DNA from: Pachyseris speciosa
Taxonomy: Eukaryota; Cnidaria; Anthozoa; Scleractinia; Pachyseridae
Length of the DNA stretch: 64,000 bases
Assembly: GCA_016490735.1 (NCBI GenBank)
Contig: JAEMWC010000125.1
Span: 140,001 to 204,000 of the forward strand
Direction: 5' to 3'
Each line of letters starts with the position of its first letter. The stretch's first letter is position 1. Below are positions 44,660 to 56,700 of this stretch, piece after piece. The notes beneath the pieces are model-generated. The model made no database searches. It had not been told where the DNA came from and saw only the letters and a list, made by a program, of their open reading frames with translations. Position numbers and translations under genes: made by a program.

Positions 44660-46690
44660 TCCCACCAATGCTCGTATACTCAGGGAGGGATAAATTTTCA
44701 TACGTTTCTTTAGAAATTACATAGTAGAAAGGGTAGCCCACCTTCCCGGGGCACCCTGTCTACTTGCCCGTGGCATCCTTTTAGGCGGGCTAGCTTTTTG
44801 CCATGTAAACGGTTGGTGCCTGGTTATCCCGGCTAGCCTAGGCGAGAAGACCGTGAAAGCAGCGATATATTCCAGCCCCGCAGGTCAGCTTTTAAAGTTA
44901 ACTGCCCCTGGTGACAACGATCAGAGTGCAAAATAACGACCCTACATGCTAAAAAGCGGCCGCTAACGGAACAAGCGATCAAATAATTGAACTTACTGTT
45001 AAAAAGTTTCTTTTTTCCGCCACCTTGTTGTTGTGCTAAGCGAGCGCTTAAAAGATAGCCCACTGACCAATCCCGCTTAAGTGAGTTGCATGTAAAGACG
45101 GGCTATGTTTTAACCCTCCTAGCTGGGTAACTCGGTTATCCGGGGCACCCTCCCTCCATGTAAACAGGCCCTTAGCTTCAAATCTTCAAGTTATATAAAT
45201 TTTCTACACATTCATTTTAATATGGCTATTGCAAAAAGATATGATTTACACCAGAAAACAAAGCAGTGTGCTACCACATTTAGAATTCAAAGTGACGGGA
45301 AACTTAGCTTATTGAGATGTACTTCAAAACTTGACTGTGAAGATGCAGTCCTGAGTTTCAACGACGGCTGAGTTGAACATCTAAATGTGCATCAAAACAA
45401 AACATTGTGTGATAAATTTAAATCAGCCTTCTTTGTGAGTTCAAGTGTTGTATTAATTTTGTCCTATCAAGTCAACAGTTCTGCTCTTAAATACTCAATG
45501 AAGTCATTTTCAACTTCACGATCATTTACAAGTAGTGTAGTTGCAAATCAAGATCATTTACATTCAAGCAAGACACGCACTGAGTGAATCAATTACCATG
45601 GAAGGCAGTAGAGTGCTAGCACGACTCAAATATTATTGTCTGCCATTTCGCTTAAAATATTAGAAATTATGCTATGAAGAGGCTGCAAAGTCTTAAATAA
45701 GCAAAAATGGCAGTCCAACAGCCTCAAATTTGAGGAAACGACATGGTTGACTTATACCTGTATGAATGAAGAACCAAATTTCTAAGCCGATCTTTCTCCA
45801 ATATTCATATAATTGGAGTTAAACTAAATCTTAACTGCTTCAAACGGTAGTGTTCTGCATCTTTTGTCTTGAACTACCATTTTAAGCTTAAAGGAAACCG
45901 AAACCAAAAGGAAACACTTGAAGCGAACTTAAAAAGCCCGTGTCACCAACCGTTAAACGTTGCAATCCGTCAGTGTAGCTGCTGACCAAAAAAGACTTAT
46001 TCATTCCCAGTCTCCCTGAAATATCAGTGGTGACTTGAAACAAATTTAAATTTGAGCATTGTCCTTATTTAAAAAAGTGTGTTATAAAAAAAAAAACTTG
46101 CGGTTCGGTGGAAGAATCTAATATATAGCTGTGAACTGCAAAATTAGAATAAATACATACTTGCACCATACCACTTTCATTTATGGGGACGTGGCATGCA
46201 TTGTGTACTACAAATATATACATTTCTGCAACAGGTGTACATTGATAAAATGTGGCATGGCTTGATCTTTTTGTGCGCGATTGATACCGGGAAATAATAT
46301 ACTTTCTTAGGGCCAAATCGGAATTTCTTGTTTGGACCTTACAAGGGCCGAATTGAGAGGAAGTATCGAAATAGCTTTTAGTGGAGCCGATTCAAAAATT
46401 AGATGGGCCCAATCGGTACCATGGAGAACTGTTTGGGCTCTTTTTGTCTAAAATGGCTCAACACGGTCAAAATTGCCCTCGAGACATTGGGGCCAATCTG
46501 GCCTTTGGAGCTGATATGGCTCTTTTCATTTTACAGTGTAATCTGTAAATCCAAGCAAACACTTGTTAAACTCCTAATCTAAACTGATGCAAACAATATA
46601 TATTTCGCACCGCAATTCTTAATTTACCGAAACATATCCGCGTTTACAAGAGCAACAGAGTTAAGGATGCTACCTATAAACTGACGTCTC
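44660..46690. other. No gene recognised; MITE-like ends
   Basis: CGGGGCACCCT occurs at about 44,747 and 45,138, with CATGTAAACGG and CATGTAAACAGG nearby, suggesting a decayed MITE at about 44,730-45,180. I see no coding region. Confidence 0.35.
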
Positions 46691-46792
46691 CGATTGAATT
46701 ATATGTTTCGAGTCTGAGTCGAGTCTGAAGGTCCCCCCTCGGCTTTCGTAAACTTGGGGGGGGGGGGGAGGGGGTGAAGTATGAAATCCGAA

Positions 46793-46890
46793 GTCCCAAG
46801 TCCCAAGTCCCAAGTCCCAAGTCCCAAGTCCCAAGTCCCAAGTCTCAATTTCCAAGTCCTAAGTTCCAAGTCCCAAGTCTGAAGTCCCTC
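46793..46890. repeat. 7-bp repeat (AAGTCCC)n
   Basis: About eight perfect and several degenerate copies of AAGTCCC. The flanks (TCTGAAG, CTCGGCTTTC and a following G-run) are duplicated on both sides. Confidence 0.9.
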
Positions 46891-47153
46891 CTCGGCTTTC
46901 ATAAACGCCGGGGGAGGGTTGTCTCGAGCACCATAGACCATATTTAATAAAAAGGCCGCTAATGCTTTGGCTCAGTATTTGCTTTGGAAGATTTAAGGGG
47001 TAATGTTCGCTACCTTGTGGCCTTAGTGCCCTTAGAGTGGCCTCAGCTTACTTCATCACATTAATTTGTGAAGTATCCTTGTCACTCCAGCCACATCCTA
47101 CAAGCTTCAAGTTTTCATTGCTTGTTTTATTGATATGTGGGTACTTGAGCCTG

Positions 47154-47220
47154 AGCATTAGCTATGCCATGTTGATGAGGCCTTACAAGGCCGAAACAGC
47201 TGTCCATGGCTGCTAATGCT
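47154..47220 (+). ncRNA. Hammerhead ribozyme, core mutated
   Basis: Same structure as the minus copy: AGCATTAGC/GCTAATGCT and GCCATG/CATGGC form stem I, GGCC-type arms form stem II, and GAAACAGCTGTC completes the core. The first core base is T instead of C (47,172, TTGATGA), which should abolish activity. Predicted cleavage position 47,204/47,205. Confidence 0.7.
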
Positions 47221-47514
47221 TGGGCTCAATCTTTGCCTTGGTAGATTTAAGAGGTAATGCCCACTACCTTGTGGCCTTAGTGCACTTATAGCGGCTTCAG
47301 CTTACTTGATCACTTTAATTTGTGAAGTATCCCAGGTCCGTATAGTAGGTTGTTAAAGACGTAAAAACGTAAAGCTTGTGGGATGTGGCTGGAGTGACAA
47401 GGATATACCTCACAATTTAATGTGATTTGGTAAGCTGAAGCCACTCTAAAGGCACTAAGGCCACATGGTAGCGGGAATTACCCCTTAAATCTACCAAAGC
47501 AAAGATTGAGCCCA

Positions 47515-47581
47515 AGCATTAGCAGCCATGGACAGCTGTTTCGGCCTTGTTAGGCCTCATCAGCATGGCATAGCTAATGCT
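47515..47581 (-). ncRNA. Hammerhead ribozyme, type I, intact consensus
   Basis: Minus strand from 47,581: AGCATTAGC, a TAT internal loop, GCCATG, CTGATGA, GGCCT-AACA-AGGCC stem II, GAAA, the self-complementary CAGCTG stem III, TC, then CATGGC and GCTAATGCT closing a 15-bp stem I. Every conserved core base is present. Cleavage is predicted between 47,531 and 47,530. The palindromic stem III implies a double (dimeric) hammerhead in multimeric transcripts. Confidence 0.85.
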
Positions 47582-48169
47582 CAGGCTCAAGTACCCACAT
47601 ATCCATAAAACAAGCAGTGAAAACGTAAAGCTTGTGGGATGTGGCTGGAGTGACAAGGATATACCTCACAATTTAATGTGATTTGGTAAGCTGAAGCCAC
47701 TCTAAAGGCACTAAGGCCACATGGTAGCGGGAATTACCCTTAAATCTACCAAAGCAAAGATTGAGCCCAAGCATTAGCAGCCGAAACAGCTGTCCATGGC
47801 TGCTAATGCTTGGGCTCAATCTTTGCTTTGGTAGATTTAAGGGGTAATTCCCGCTACCATGTGGCCTTAGTGCCTTTAGAGTGGCTTCAGCTTACCAAAT
47901 CACATTAAATTGTGAGGTATATCCTTGTTAAAGACGTAAACTGTCAAACCGTACAGATACGGTAACATATTTTCACTCATGTAACCAGTTATTTGTGTGG
48001 TAATGTTTCAAGTGGAATAATAGAAGTGTGTCGTTCAGCAATCGGGTGTAGATAAAATGGGGTTTACCTCGGTGTAAAATCCTGGCGAGGTTTCTTTGTA
48101 TTATGAACTATTGTTTTGCTGTGTGCTATTGTTTACAATGTTTTCTTATTTTTACGTCATTGGTGAGTT

Positions 48170-49366
48170 TCACGAGGTACAGCCATAAAATGAAAAGCTG
48201 GTGCACTTCAAACCGTCAAAATCTAAACCTATCACTGAGCTGTCTATTACACTAGTGCGACTCACCTGAACATTCCCGTAGCCCGCGCGATTTTTGCTAA
48301 AGGCGGCAACACTCCTACTTTGGCGTCCCATAAATTTGACGTGCACAAATAGATATGTTGAAAACACGCTGGCGCCAAAACACTCACGTTTGACCTTTGG
48401 TTTATTGTTATGGTGAGAGATTCATCCACCGCCCCACCGTACATATTTTACAAGAGACAGGTTGTCGGTGAAGTTGCTTTTCCCCTGCCTTTGTTTTGTT
48501 TCCCTGTCTTCTGAGAACGTCTCCAAACAAGTAAATATCATACCTGCTAAAGATGACCAACAATAGGACACCCGCGGGATAATACGCGCGGGAAATCATG
48601 CATGACGCCGAAGGACAACAAGGGTAACCACATGACATATCATAACACGCTGACAATGAAATGTTTGCAAACGACCTTAATTTGGGTTTAAATCTCGCTT
48701 GTAAAATGTCTTGAAAATTAATAAACCATCCTGAATCGATGATAGATTTCAGCAAGATTTCCGCACAGCCCAGTACATTAATTATGCATTCGATCTGCGA
48801 GATTCCGAACTCCGATTCCACCAGCACAACTTCCAGCGTGTGAGGACAATTTCCTCGTCTTTACTAAGTTGTATCGCTGTAACAGATCTTTAAATTAAAA
48901 CGGAGCGGAAAATTGCGTGCCAGCTAAAACTAAAATTATTCACAATCGAGTCGTCGACGAATTGAAATTTCGTATTTGGATTTGTTATCAATGCCAGCCA
49001 TAAGTCACTGCTGCAGTAAGGCACAAGCACATGCGTGTAGTCATAAAAAGTTGGGTTTTCAGTTTTAGCGGAAGATAATATGTCTCTACCAATCGCTTCC
49101 TCGGGCAACAACGTTGAAGTCATCAATACTGTTGAATTCTGATTCATGTACCGCTCCTTACACTCTTCAAACGAAGAACAAAATCCACCGCTTTCAAAAC
49201 ACAAGATCCATTTGTTACTTGATTGCGGCCAAACGCTGGAGTTATCATTGCAGATGGATTCCTTGTTGCTTACGTATTGTTTCCTTAACGTTCCCGATGT
49301 GTTTCCAGTGTAGAAAGCATGAAAAAAGATGAGTGGAAGAAGCGAGAACGAAACTTTCTCAATCAT
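48170..49366 (-). pseudogene. Notum/pectin-acetylesterase-like gene, frameshifted
   Basis: ATG at 49,366 opens a signal peptide (IEKVSFSLLPLIFFHAFY) and the esterase N-terminus: KWILCFESGGFCSSFEECKE, then YDYTHVLVPYCSSDLWLA. After a stop at 48,892 homology continues in shifting frames as KDLLQRYNL, SKDEEIVL, AGSCAGGIGVRNLADR, IIDSGWFINFQDIL, YPCCPSASCMISR and YGGAVDESLTI, then APACFQHIYLCTSNLW. The order matches a complete, intronless secreted serine hydrolase of this family. At the nucleophile elbow the usual GxSAGG reads GSCAGG, so Ser is Cys. Several frameshifts make a functional product unlikely. Lack of introns fits a retrocopy. Confidence 0.65.
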
Positions 49367-49399
49367 GTCGCTGAGTTATCTTCGGAACATTCCTTAACT

Positions 49400-51590
49400 A
49401 CAGAACACCGTTAATTCACTGAGCTACTAAAAATGATTTAATCTTCGCAGAATCTGAATTTGAATAACATTTTCTTGTCTTCTAGAGTGATCAGCATTTT
49501 TGTTGTGTTCGCCATTTTGTTTGCCATTCCCAAGAGACCACAATTGCTAACCTAACCTGAGCAACCTGGGCGTTTATAGATGGTTTACAGCCAATCTCTA
49601 GAGACACAGATAACAATAATGAAACACGTAATTTCTGACGGTTGAGTGACATGGGAACGAATTAGTCAGAAATAAATATTCAGATCCGGCACCATGAAGA
49701 GGGTCGCGTGTTCTCATGGGATGTTTCGGAACTATCTTGGCGGGAGATTCCTGTCATTCTACGTCAGTCAGTACTCCTGTTTGATGTTTTTCTTTCGCTG
49801 AGTTTGTTGTAGACAGGTTTTCTAGTATGATTTGCCAGCATTGTTTTTGTACCCTTTCCTCGGTGTCCGGTGCCACTGCATTAGATGAGGAATACGTTTT
49901 GGTCACTTCTAAAGGGAGTTTTCTTTAGTGTGTTTTCGTATCTAGATAGCGTGGCACAATTCCTTGCTTTTGAACCTATACACGCTTTGTGCTTGGGCCA
50001 TAAGTCAACGGAAAAAAAATCGGTTCGTAACTTACAGTACGGACCGAGAAAACGAGGTTAGTAAGAGGTATATCTATTGTTTACGTCCACCAACATGGAG
50101 GCGGTGACGTAATATGCAAAGCACATACAGAGTTTTAAAGCAGTCTGCGTTAGTTATTTGAGTTACAGATGGCGGGCCTGTAAAAACTGTGAGATAGTAT
50201 TCACACAAAATGAGGGCAAATTAAAAATAACTATAGTTTCAAGAAGAATTAGCTACTTACAGTCTTAAAGTTAGTTTAAATTTCTTGTCAATACTGGGCT
50301 TTTAATTTGTGTACCTCAGTAAATGGCTGCAATTGTCTTAGTTGAACAAGAATATTACTACATTGTTCAAAGAGGACAACAAAGAGCAGCAATTTGCAAT
50401 GTAACTAACGTTTAATAAATAAGGAGTGTGTTATCAAGTTTAAAACTCGAGGCGTAGCCGAGTGTTTTAGGACTTGATAAACAAATTGTGAATTTGTTGA
50501 ACGGCTTTGAAAGCTTGACTGTACATCTATCAATGATCACTAATATTTAGATTTGGGGCTATTTTGGTCTAGAAAATGAAACGCATTTTCAAGATATTTA
50601 TAGTGTTTACAAGAGGCAATAACATGCGAGAATGCTCAATTTCCTCGTTGATGCAAAATCGGTAAAGAAGCTTAGTGTGAAGGCACTTTTGCGAGCATGT
50701 GCTAATTTTTATTAAGAACAGAATATTTCCTGTAACAGGGCTGATAAAGAAAAAATGTTTGGTCAAATATAAGCCACAGGTATACCACATCCACAACTAG
50801 GGCACTGAATGACTATGACATAACTTTTTGCCACTTATTGCTCTCCTTCCTCAAAAATTGCAACACCTGGTTGGAATGCATGGGATATCTCATTAACAAA
50901 GCCGGGAAACATCTCTTTGAGAGCTGTCTTTGAGAAGAAGGACCAGGAACGCGGCGCGTGTGACATCATGGATACATTTAGTCAGCTTCATCGAAAATCA
51001 AGTAACGAGGTTCTGCTCATACAAGAGAATAGTGGTTACGGGATGAGCAGGCGCTACATGGTTGACGACAGGGGAGGTCACTATTGCGAGATTGAATGAT
51101 GCAAGCTGCCAATCAAATGTTGTTATTGCAAACGAGAAAAATCAGCAGAATAAAAACTGGTTCATTGGTGAGAAAAAGGAGAATAAGCATAACTTGATGA
51201 GATCTATCAAACTCCTGATTCAAATGATCAAACGGTTACTTGAAAGAACAATTCCTTTTGCTAAATTTCTTCTTTCAATGCATCCTACTCCCTAACTAAA
51301 ACAAAGCATAAAAACACAGCAGCAAATCAAATCAATACTCAGTACTCTGAAATGTTCGTATAAATGACTGAGAAGCGTCACGAAACAGACAACCACTTTC
51401 TTCTTCTTTCTTTTCGGCTAACTGCTAATGCAAATTCATGCGATAACTTGCCACACCTTCGGTAAAGAATACAAAAGAAAAAAAAATTAAAGAATGGTTT
51501 CACTCACATGAAGCCCCTTGCTGTCCTTCACAACTATTCAACATATTTTTCTGGAATTCACATTGTATTTTAACTTAGCAACAGACAAAG
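49400..51590. other. No gene recognised
   Basis: AT-rich sequence. A 60-aa frame at 50,917-51,099 and its neighbours match nothing I know. Confidence 0.35.
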
Positions 51591-51594
51591 CAAA

Positions 51595-51693
51595 CTCGTT
51601 CCCAGGGTCTCTCCTCTTCCCGCCCCCTGGAGCGAGAGCCCTTCTCTCTCTCTCGTTCCAGGGGGCGGGAAGAGGAGAGACCCTGGGAACGAG
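51595..51693. repeat. Near-perfect 44-bp-arm hairpin
   Basis: CTCGTTCCCAGGGTCTCTCC and the following bases are mirrored by a right arm ending GACCCTGGGAACGAG. Only one mismatch was seen, with an ~11-nt loop of CT repeats. It is probably a short foldback element. Confidence 0.8.
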
Positions 51694-51782
51694 GTTGAAG
51701 ATAAAGAAGACTGAAAAAATAAGTTATTGGCCTTGTAGTTAAGAAACGTGCGTTTGCGTTGAAACCATATTTTACCACTTAA

Positions 51783-51820
51783 GTAGCCCGCCTAGAATAG
51801 CTGCGCTAACTGCGGGCTAC
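51783..51820. repeat. Short hairpin, MITE-like
   Basis: GTAGCCCGC faces GCGGGCTAC across a 20-bp spacer containing AGCTGCGCTAA. Confidence 0.5.
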
Positions 51821-51829
51821 AAAGGCCGT

Positions 51830-53400
51830 TTTTTATGTATAAATAAATGAAGTCAATAAAGTCAAAGTCAACTTCTTCCTGCATGTTTATGAAATACTAG
51901 CTCGTGTTTTCAAGCTTGGCCGATCGTAAGTATCACAGGTACTTAACTTCTTTTTGCATATTTTATATCGCCTCTTTGCTGTTCATAGAGAATGAATTAT
52001 ACGTCACAACAAACAAACAAACAAGAACAAGGGACAGGCAAAATGTGTTATGAACCAGACTTGGAGTAGTAGGCCAGTGCGCATGACCAGAGATAAATCA
52101 CAAGACTGCAGGACAACCCTACCACTGGTGTGTACCACCCTGCAAGCAAAACAAAAACAATGGCTTATTAATGATAATCACATTCAGTTTTAATACATGA
52201 GGGAGCAATCCCAAAGCAACATTTAAAGCAAGTGACACACGTGACATCGTCCCACGGCCCGGTTATTACCTGACGCATGCACACAGTCATCACTTAGGCA
52301 GTGGCAGCCATGGAGAGCATTTCGAGAATTTAAGAAATAAAAAGAAGTTTTTTAACCCTTTGAATACCAATTTAGTGCAATTTTTTTAGTAAATATTTAG
52401 TGATAATTAGTCTGGAGGACTAATCTTCTCCATTTAAGGGGTTGCGATGGAAATAACGGCGGCCTTGTGTCACTGTGGGCTCACTGTAAAGGTGTGACGT
52501 CACGCACATTAGCGGCTGTTGTTCGTTTACCGAGTCAACAAGTTTGATTGTGGTAAATTTGCCGCGTTATGAGGTTTTTTCGAGCCATTTTCCTCCACAA
52601 AGGCCCCCAGACTGGCATCCTTAAGCTGGAATGTGGGTAAAGGCAAGCCTTTGAAAGAAGCCAGAGGTGAGAGACGGTTTCTTGCTGAATGAGACGCTAA
52701 ATCTGCTTCGTAACCAATATGGCGGTGGATGGCCGAAGCTGTCTCTCTGCTAACTTTGTGGAAGGATTCCAGGGCCTACCAAGGCAATTTGGGCTAGTTT
52801 TGACTGGTAAAAAGTTCAATCGACGTCATATTGTCCTGGTAGTACTGGGTGGTCCGACACTTACAAAAAAACTTGGAAATAGGAAGTAGAAGGGTTCTAT
52901 GTTCGTGGAATACAGGAATAGTTGCCTTTCCCGGAATCCTTTTGGGGCGTCAACAAGAAAACTTGAGATACGCGAGATTGGCTCCAATAAAATGGCTAAA
53001 GCGTGGCCCGCGGAGAAAGTGAGAGGAAAATTTCCATCCAGATGCCAAGGTCTGGCCTTAAGGTTTGCTGTAAATGTAGAATTTTGATTTTTGGGCAATG
53101 TTTTTTATTAAAAAGTTGACCACGAAAATGTGTAATTTTAACTGTTGTTCTTTGGTTAAAAGACTGGCATTTTGGGCTTTGTTGCCAAACAAACTGTGCT
53201 ATGCAGCGGTATTCGGGTATTTTTGTCGTTCTTTTTTGGATTTCATAATTGCGAAAAGGGCCATTTAGTGCTATTTACACATTATTATGTCTTTGTGACA
53301 AAATTTAAACAAGAAACAAATCATAAAAGCAAAAGCGGTATATTCTACGCATATATGCGTATTTGGTAGTCAAAGGGTTAAGCAATGACAAGCATTTATT
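51830..53400. other. No gene recognised
   Basis: No supported coding region. The sequence around 52,360-53,375 shares the phrase CAAAGGGTTAA at its right edge and may be intronic. Confidence 0.35.
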
Positions 53401-53414
53401 ATTGAAAGTCGTAC

Positions 53415-53646
53415 CCATTTCTTCTTCGTTTCTACCATCCTCGTCATCACCTTCGCTGTCACCCTCCCAGTTGTCATGACAATGTTGAACATTTATCAGC
53501 GGCAATAGCACAGGCTTGGATGGCAGGCTCATGGTACGTTTTGAACGCTGTTTGAAGACAATCGGCTGGCTTTGTGGTTTGAGGGAATGGGAACGAATGT
53601 TGCGCGGCTTTGAAGCAAGGCGGGATATGTCTCCATCGAAAGACAT
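53415..53646 (-). CDS. Possible host exon, RSHS/RTxSLP type
   Basis: The minus-strand frame reads MSFDGDISRLASKPRNIRSH, then RSKRTMSLPSKPVLLPLINV and an acidic stretch (GDSEGDDEDGRNEEEMG). A good acceptor (CACTCACTCTCAG) precedes it and a donor ATGG|GTACGA follows, so it may be an internal or first coding exon of a minus-strand gene. It resembles the frame at 61,440-61,628. RSKRTMS looks like a basophilic kinase site. I do not recognise the gene. Confidence 0.4.
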
Positions 53647-53799
53647 TTCAGCGGAGTTGCACGATATGCTGAGAGTGAGTGAAGAAATCATTATTAAAAA
53701 TGTCAAATTCAGTCACTTGGTCTCTTTCATTTTTTTTCTTTGCTCTCTACTGACAAAGAAAATTAACAAAATCAGAGTATTTTGCCTCCTTTTTTAATA

Positions 53800-56700
53800 A
53801 GGATTCTAGTTATTTTCAGCCCATTTTGTGAATAATGTTTCGTGACAGAAATAGTAAAATGCCCTCTGATCCAGTCTCCCTATTCTCCTGTAATTCAATT
53901 TCAAACCACTGATATCAACTGTAAAGTCTAAATTATCATTATCAATCATTCAACGGAAAGTGAATGCGAAAAAAAGGAGAAGTGTTAAAAGACATAAATA
54001 TTTGTTTTTGTAGTATTTACTGGCATGAAAATATTCTACATCACCTACTTTAAATTTCTAACATATATTATCTTGGTGCTACCAAAAATCAGCGAGCATG
54101 TTTTGCTTTCTTGACCGATTTACCACGTATTTTCTTGCTCATGGCGGCTTTTTGATGACGCACATACAACAAAAATAATAACAACCACCGTAATGTAAGG
54201 CATGCACATCCGATTCAACGTTGTTAGGGAGATAAATATGGTAGGGCGAGAGATCTAATATATATTTATTTAAGTAAACTGAAAAATTATTTTAAATTTC
54301 TACAAAGAACAAAATACTTTGGAAATTACTTTTTCTTACCTGAATCAAATGTGAGAACGGTTCATTAACTTGATCTTTACGGCCTTTGTCGCTCGATACC
54401 GAATTTCAAATTGTTTGCCCAAGATTATTGTTGCGTTTAGGCTTCGTATGATAAGGATCCCTCGAGCTCGCCTCTGTCACAATGACTATCAATTTCAGTC
54501 GGCAGATGGTCTTCTATTGGTCTGATGAAGTCGAAACGGTAGCACTGGGAAAGGATCGTTTCATAAGTGAACCAGTGATCCAGTAGCAATAAGCGTAACA
54601 GCCAGGCCCAGAAATCAAGGGAATATTTTGATCGAAATTGCGAAATGTCAATTAAAAATGCATGTCATTAATGCCAAAATATATGGATCTTGTTTGACCA
54701 GTCGGTGTGTAAGCGTTTATAAAACAATGTCGGGGAAAAATAGGACAAAGCAGCTTTGCTGACAGCTCGTTAAGTGTGAGCAGAAAATGACTAACATGGC
54801 AAAGTGGCCTGGAAGAAATTTGAATAATCGATATTCCTCTGATACGCTTTCAGTGCACGATAGAACTCAATATTAGCTGGGCAAACAAAGATAGAAGAAA
54901 CTGTATAAAGCACAGTTTTTGCTTTAGATTTTCTCTATTTTTTTTCAGTGCCTTATTGACTTGAACAAAAAATTATGTAGATTTTGATTTGATCATTCCT
55001 CGAACTTAATGGCCTGGCTTTCCTTTATTTTATTGAAGTTCATCTGTTTGTTTTTATTTTATTATACTATATTTTATATTTGCTTTTTATTCGCTAAAAG
55101 GTGCGAGGCTGGGCTAGAAATGGTCGAAAGCAAAAACTAATTAAAATTCGTTTTCAGTAGAGTAAGAAACAGGAGGACGAAACCACAAAGTAATAGTTTT
55201 AATGAGAAGAAACAGCGCCCTGCTCGTACGTTACAACAAAGTAAAAGAAACGATAACTGCAGTAAAATTGAATCAAGAATTTGCCTTCCGGAAACCGCGT
55301 CCACGTTGCACAAGTTGAACGAGTTGAGACAATCACAGGGTTGCTAAATCAAATAAATGCAATTTATATTTTCGTTTGCATTTGACGTCGCGGTTACTTA
55401 ATTCCATGACGCTTAGCCCATGACAACAGTGGTTTAATCAAGGTACTGTTTGGACTAGAAGGCAGCAGAATGTTACCTGCCTAGCATTTAAGGAATATTA
55501 GTAAACTTTACTTCTGAGCGTTAAGGAGCGTTAAATGTCGATCGTAGTTTTTTCGATCGTACAATTTTCAATTCTGTCATTGCCAAATTTTAACAAAATG
55601 GTTTTAATAATAGTTCGCACCATTTCTTGTCACTTAGTCTATTGTATTTTCCATTTCACTTTGTAGTGAAGTAATTAATATTTTCTGAAAGCGTGGAAAA
55701 TGTTGCCTAGAAACTTAGCTTTTATGGAAACTTTCTTGCCCTAAATTCATCATTCTTTTGTCATTTATGTCAATTTCGCGTCCATTAACAACCAATTCCT
55801 TAGGTGAAAGAAACAATTAAAGAACCGAAACATAAGAGAGATAAGTCTCGTTTTAGCGAGCTCAAATTGCTTTAGGTTCATGATCAGTGCACAATCAAAT
55901 TAAGTGTCGCAAAGATAAGATTAAATTCTTCATAAAATGGTGCATTAATATTATTTAAAGTATATTTGCTCTGATTTAGTGAAAATCGATTTTTCTGCTA
56001 TGATCTTTTGATTTACTTTGACTTACTAAGCAAATCGTATAAAGGAATGTGTCGATCCATCTTTTTGTATTAATTAAAAATCAGATTTTTACTTATAAAG
56101 CCAGTAATGATTTGAGAGTTGAAGAAACAGGAGAAAGGGCCCTGAGGAAATTTCCATACTGAATTAATATTAATAGCAAAGCTGTCTTAGTTAATTTTTT
56201 TTTTAGATATAGAATTAAAAAAAAAAAAAGGTGTTAACGTTTTAATATTTACTATTTGCACTACGTACTGTTTTTAGCGGCATGTGACTGCACGTGACCT
56301 TCGGGACTGCACGTGGATACAGCATGAAATTTTTAGAAAACGCCATAACAAGAGATCAGCATTTTTGAAACGAATACTTCCTTGGAGGTGACTGCAATGA
56401 TATTTCGAAACATAATGTTAAAAAAAAATGTTACCTAAATATCTTTAATTTTGCAGCGGGAGCCCATCACTGGGAGCGTTCAATTGCCCTTTACTATATT
56501 CCTGTCATGGCGTTTTCACAGACCTATATATCACAAGTATCTGCACGTATAGAGCCTTTGTTTCTGCTCATTATATGAGGTGGCCCGCGGGTATTTATGG
56601 TATTTATGAGGTCGTGCAGTCCTGTTTCAAATAGGGTTTTATAAAAAGAAAACATGTACCGATTTCTTGGAAATTTCAGCCTCCGAAAGAAGAATCGTTG

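Larger units (their letters stand above)
46955..47935. mobile_element. Retrozyme-like array with hammerhead ribozymes
   Basis: Monomers of about 250 nt, each bounded by a hammerhead cleavage site, occur in both directions. One full plus monomer (about 46,955-47,204) is followed by a partial one (47,205-47,340). A full minus monomer (47,783-47,531) is followed by a partial one (47,530-47,358). A final plus partial monomer lies at about 47,784-47,935. Partial copies break at different points, and TTGTTAAAGACGTAAA recurs at two outer borders (47,351 and 47,926). Monomers of this size with type I hammerheads fit small metazoan retrozymes, which spread through circular RNA. No protein is encoded. 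Confidence 0.75.

Noticed and set aside
54521..54536. CTGATGAAGTCGAAAC resembling a hammerhead core
   Set aside because: There is no room for stem II (only AGTC between the two boxes) and no stem I pairing. It may be a decayed Penelope-like end.
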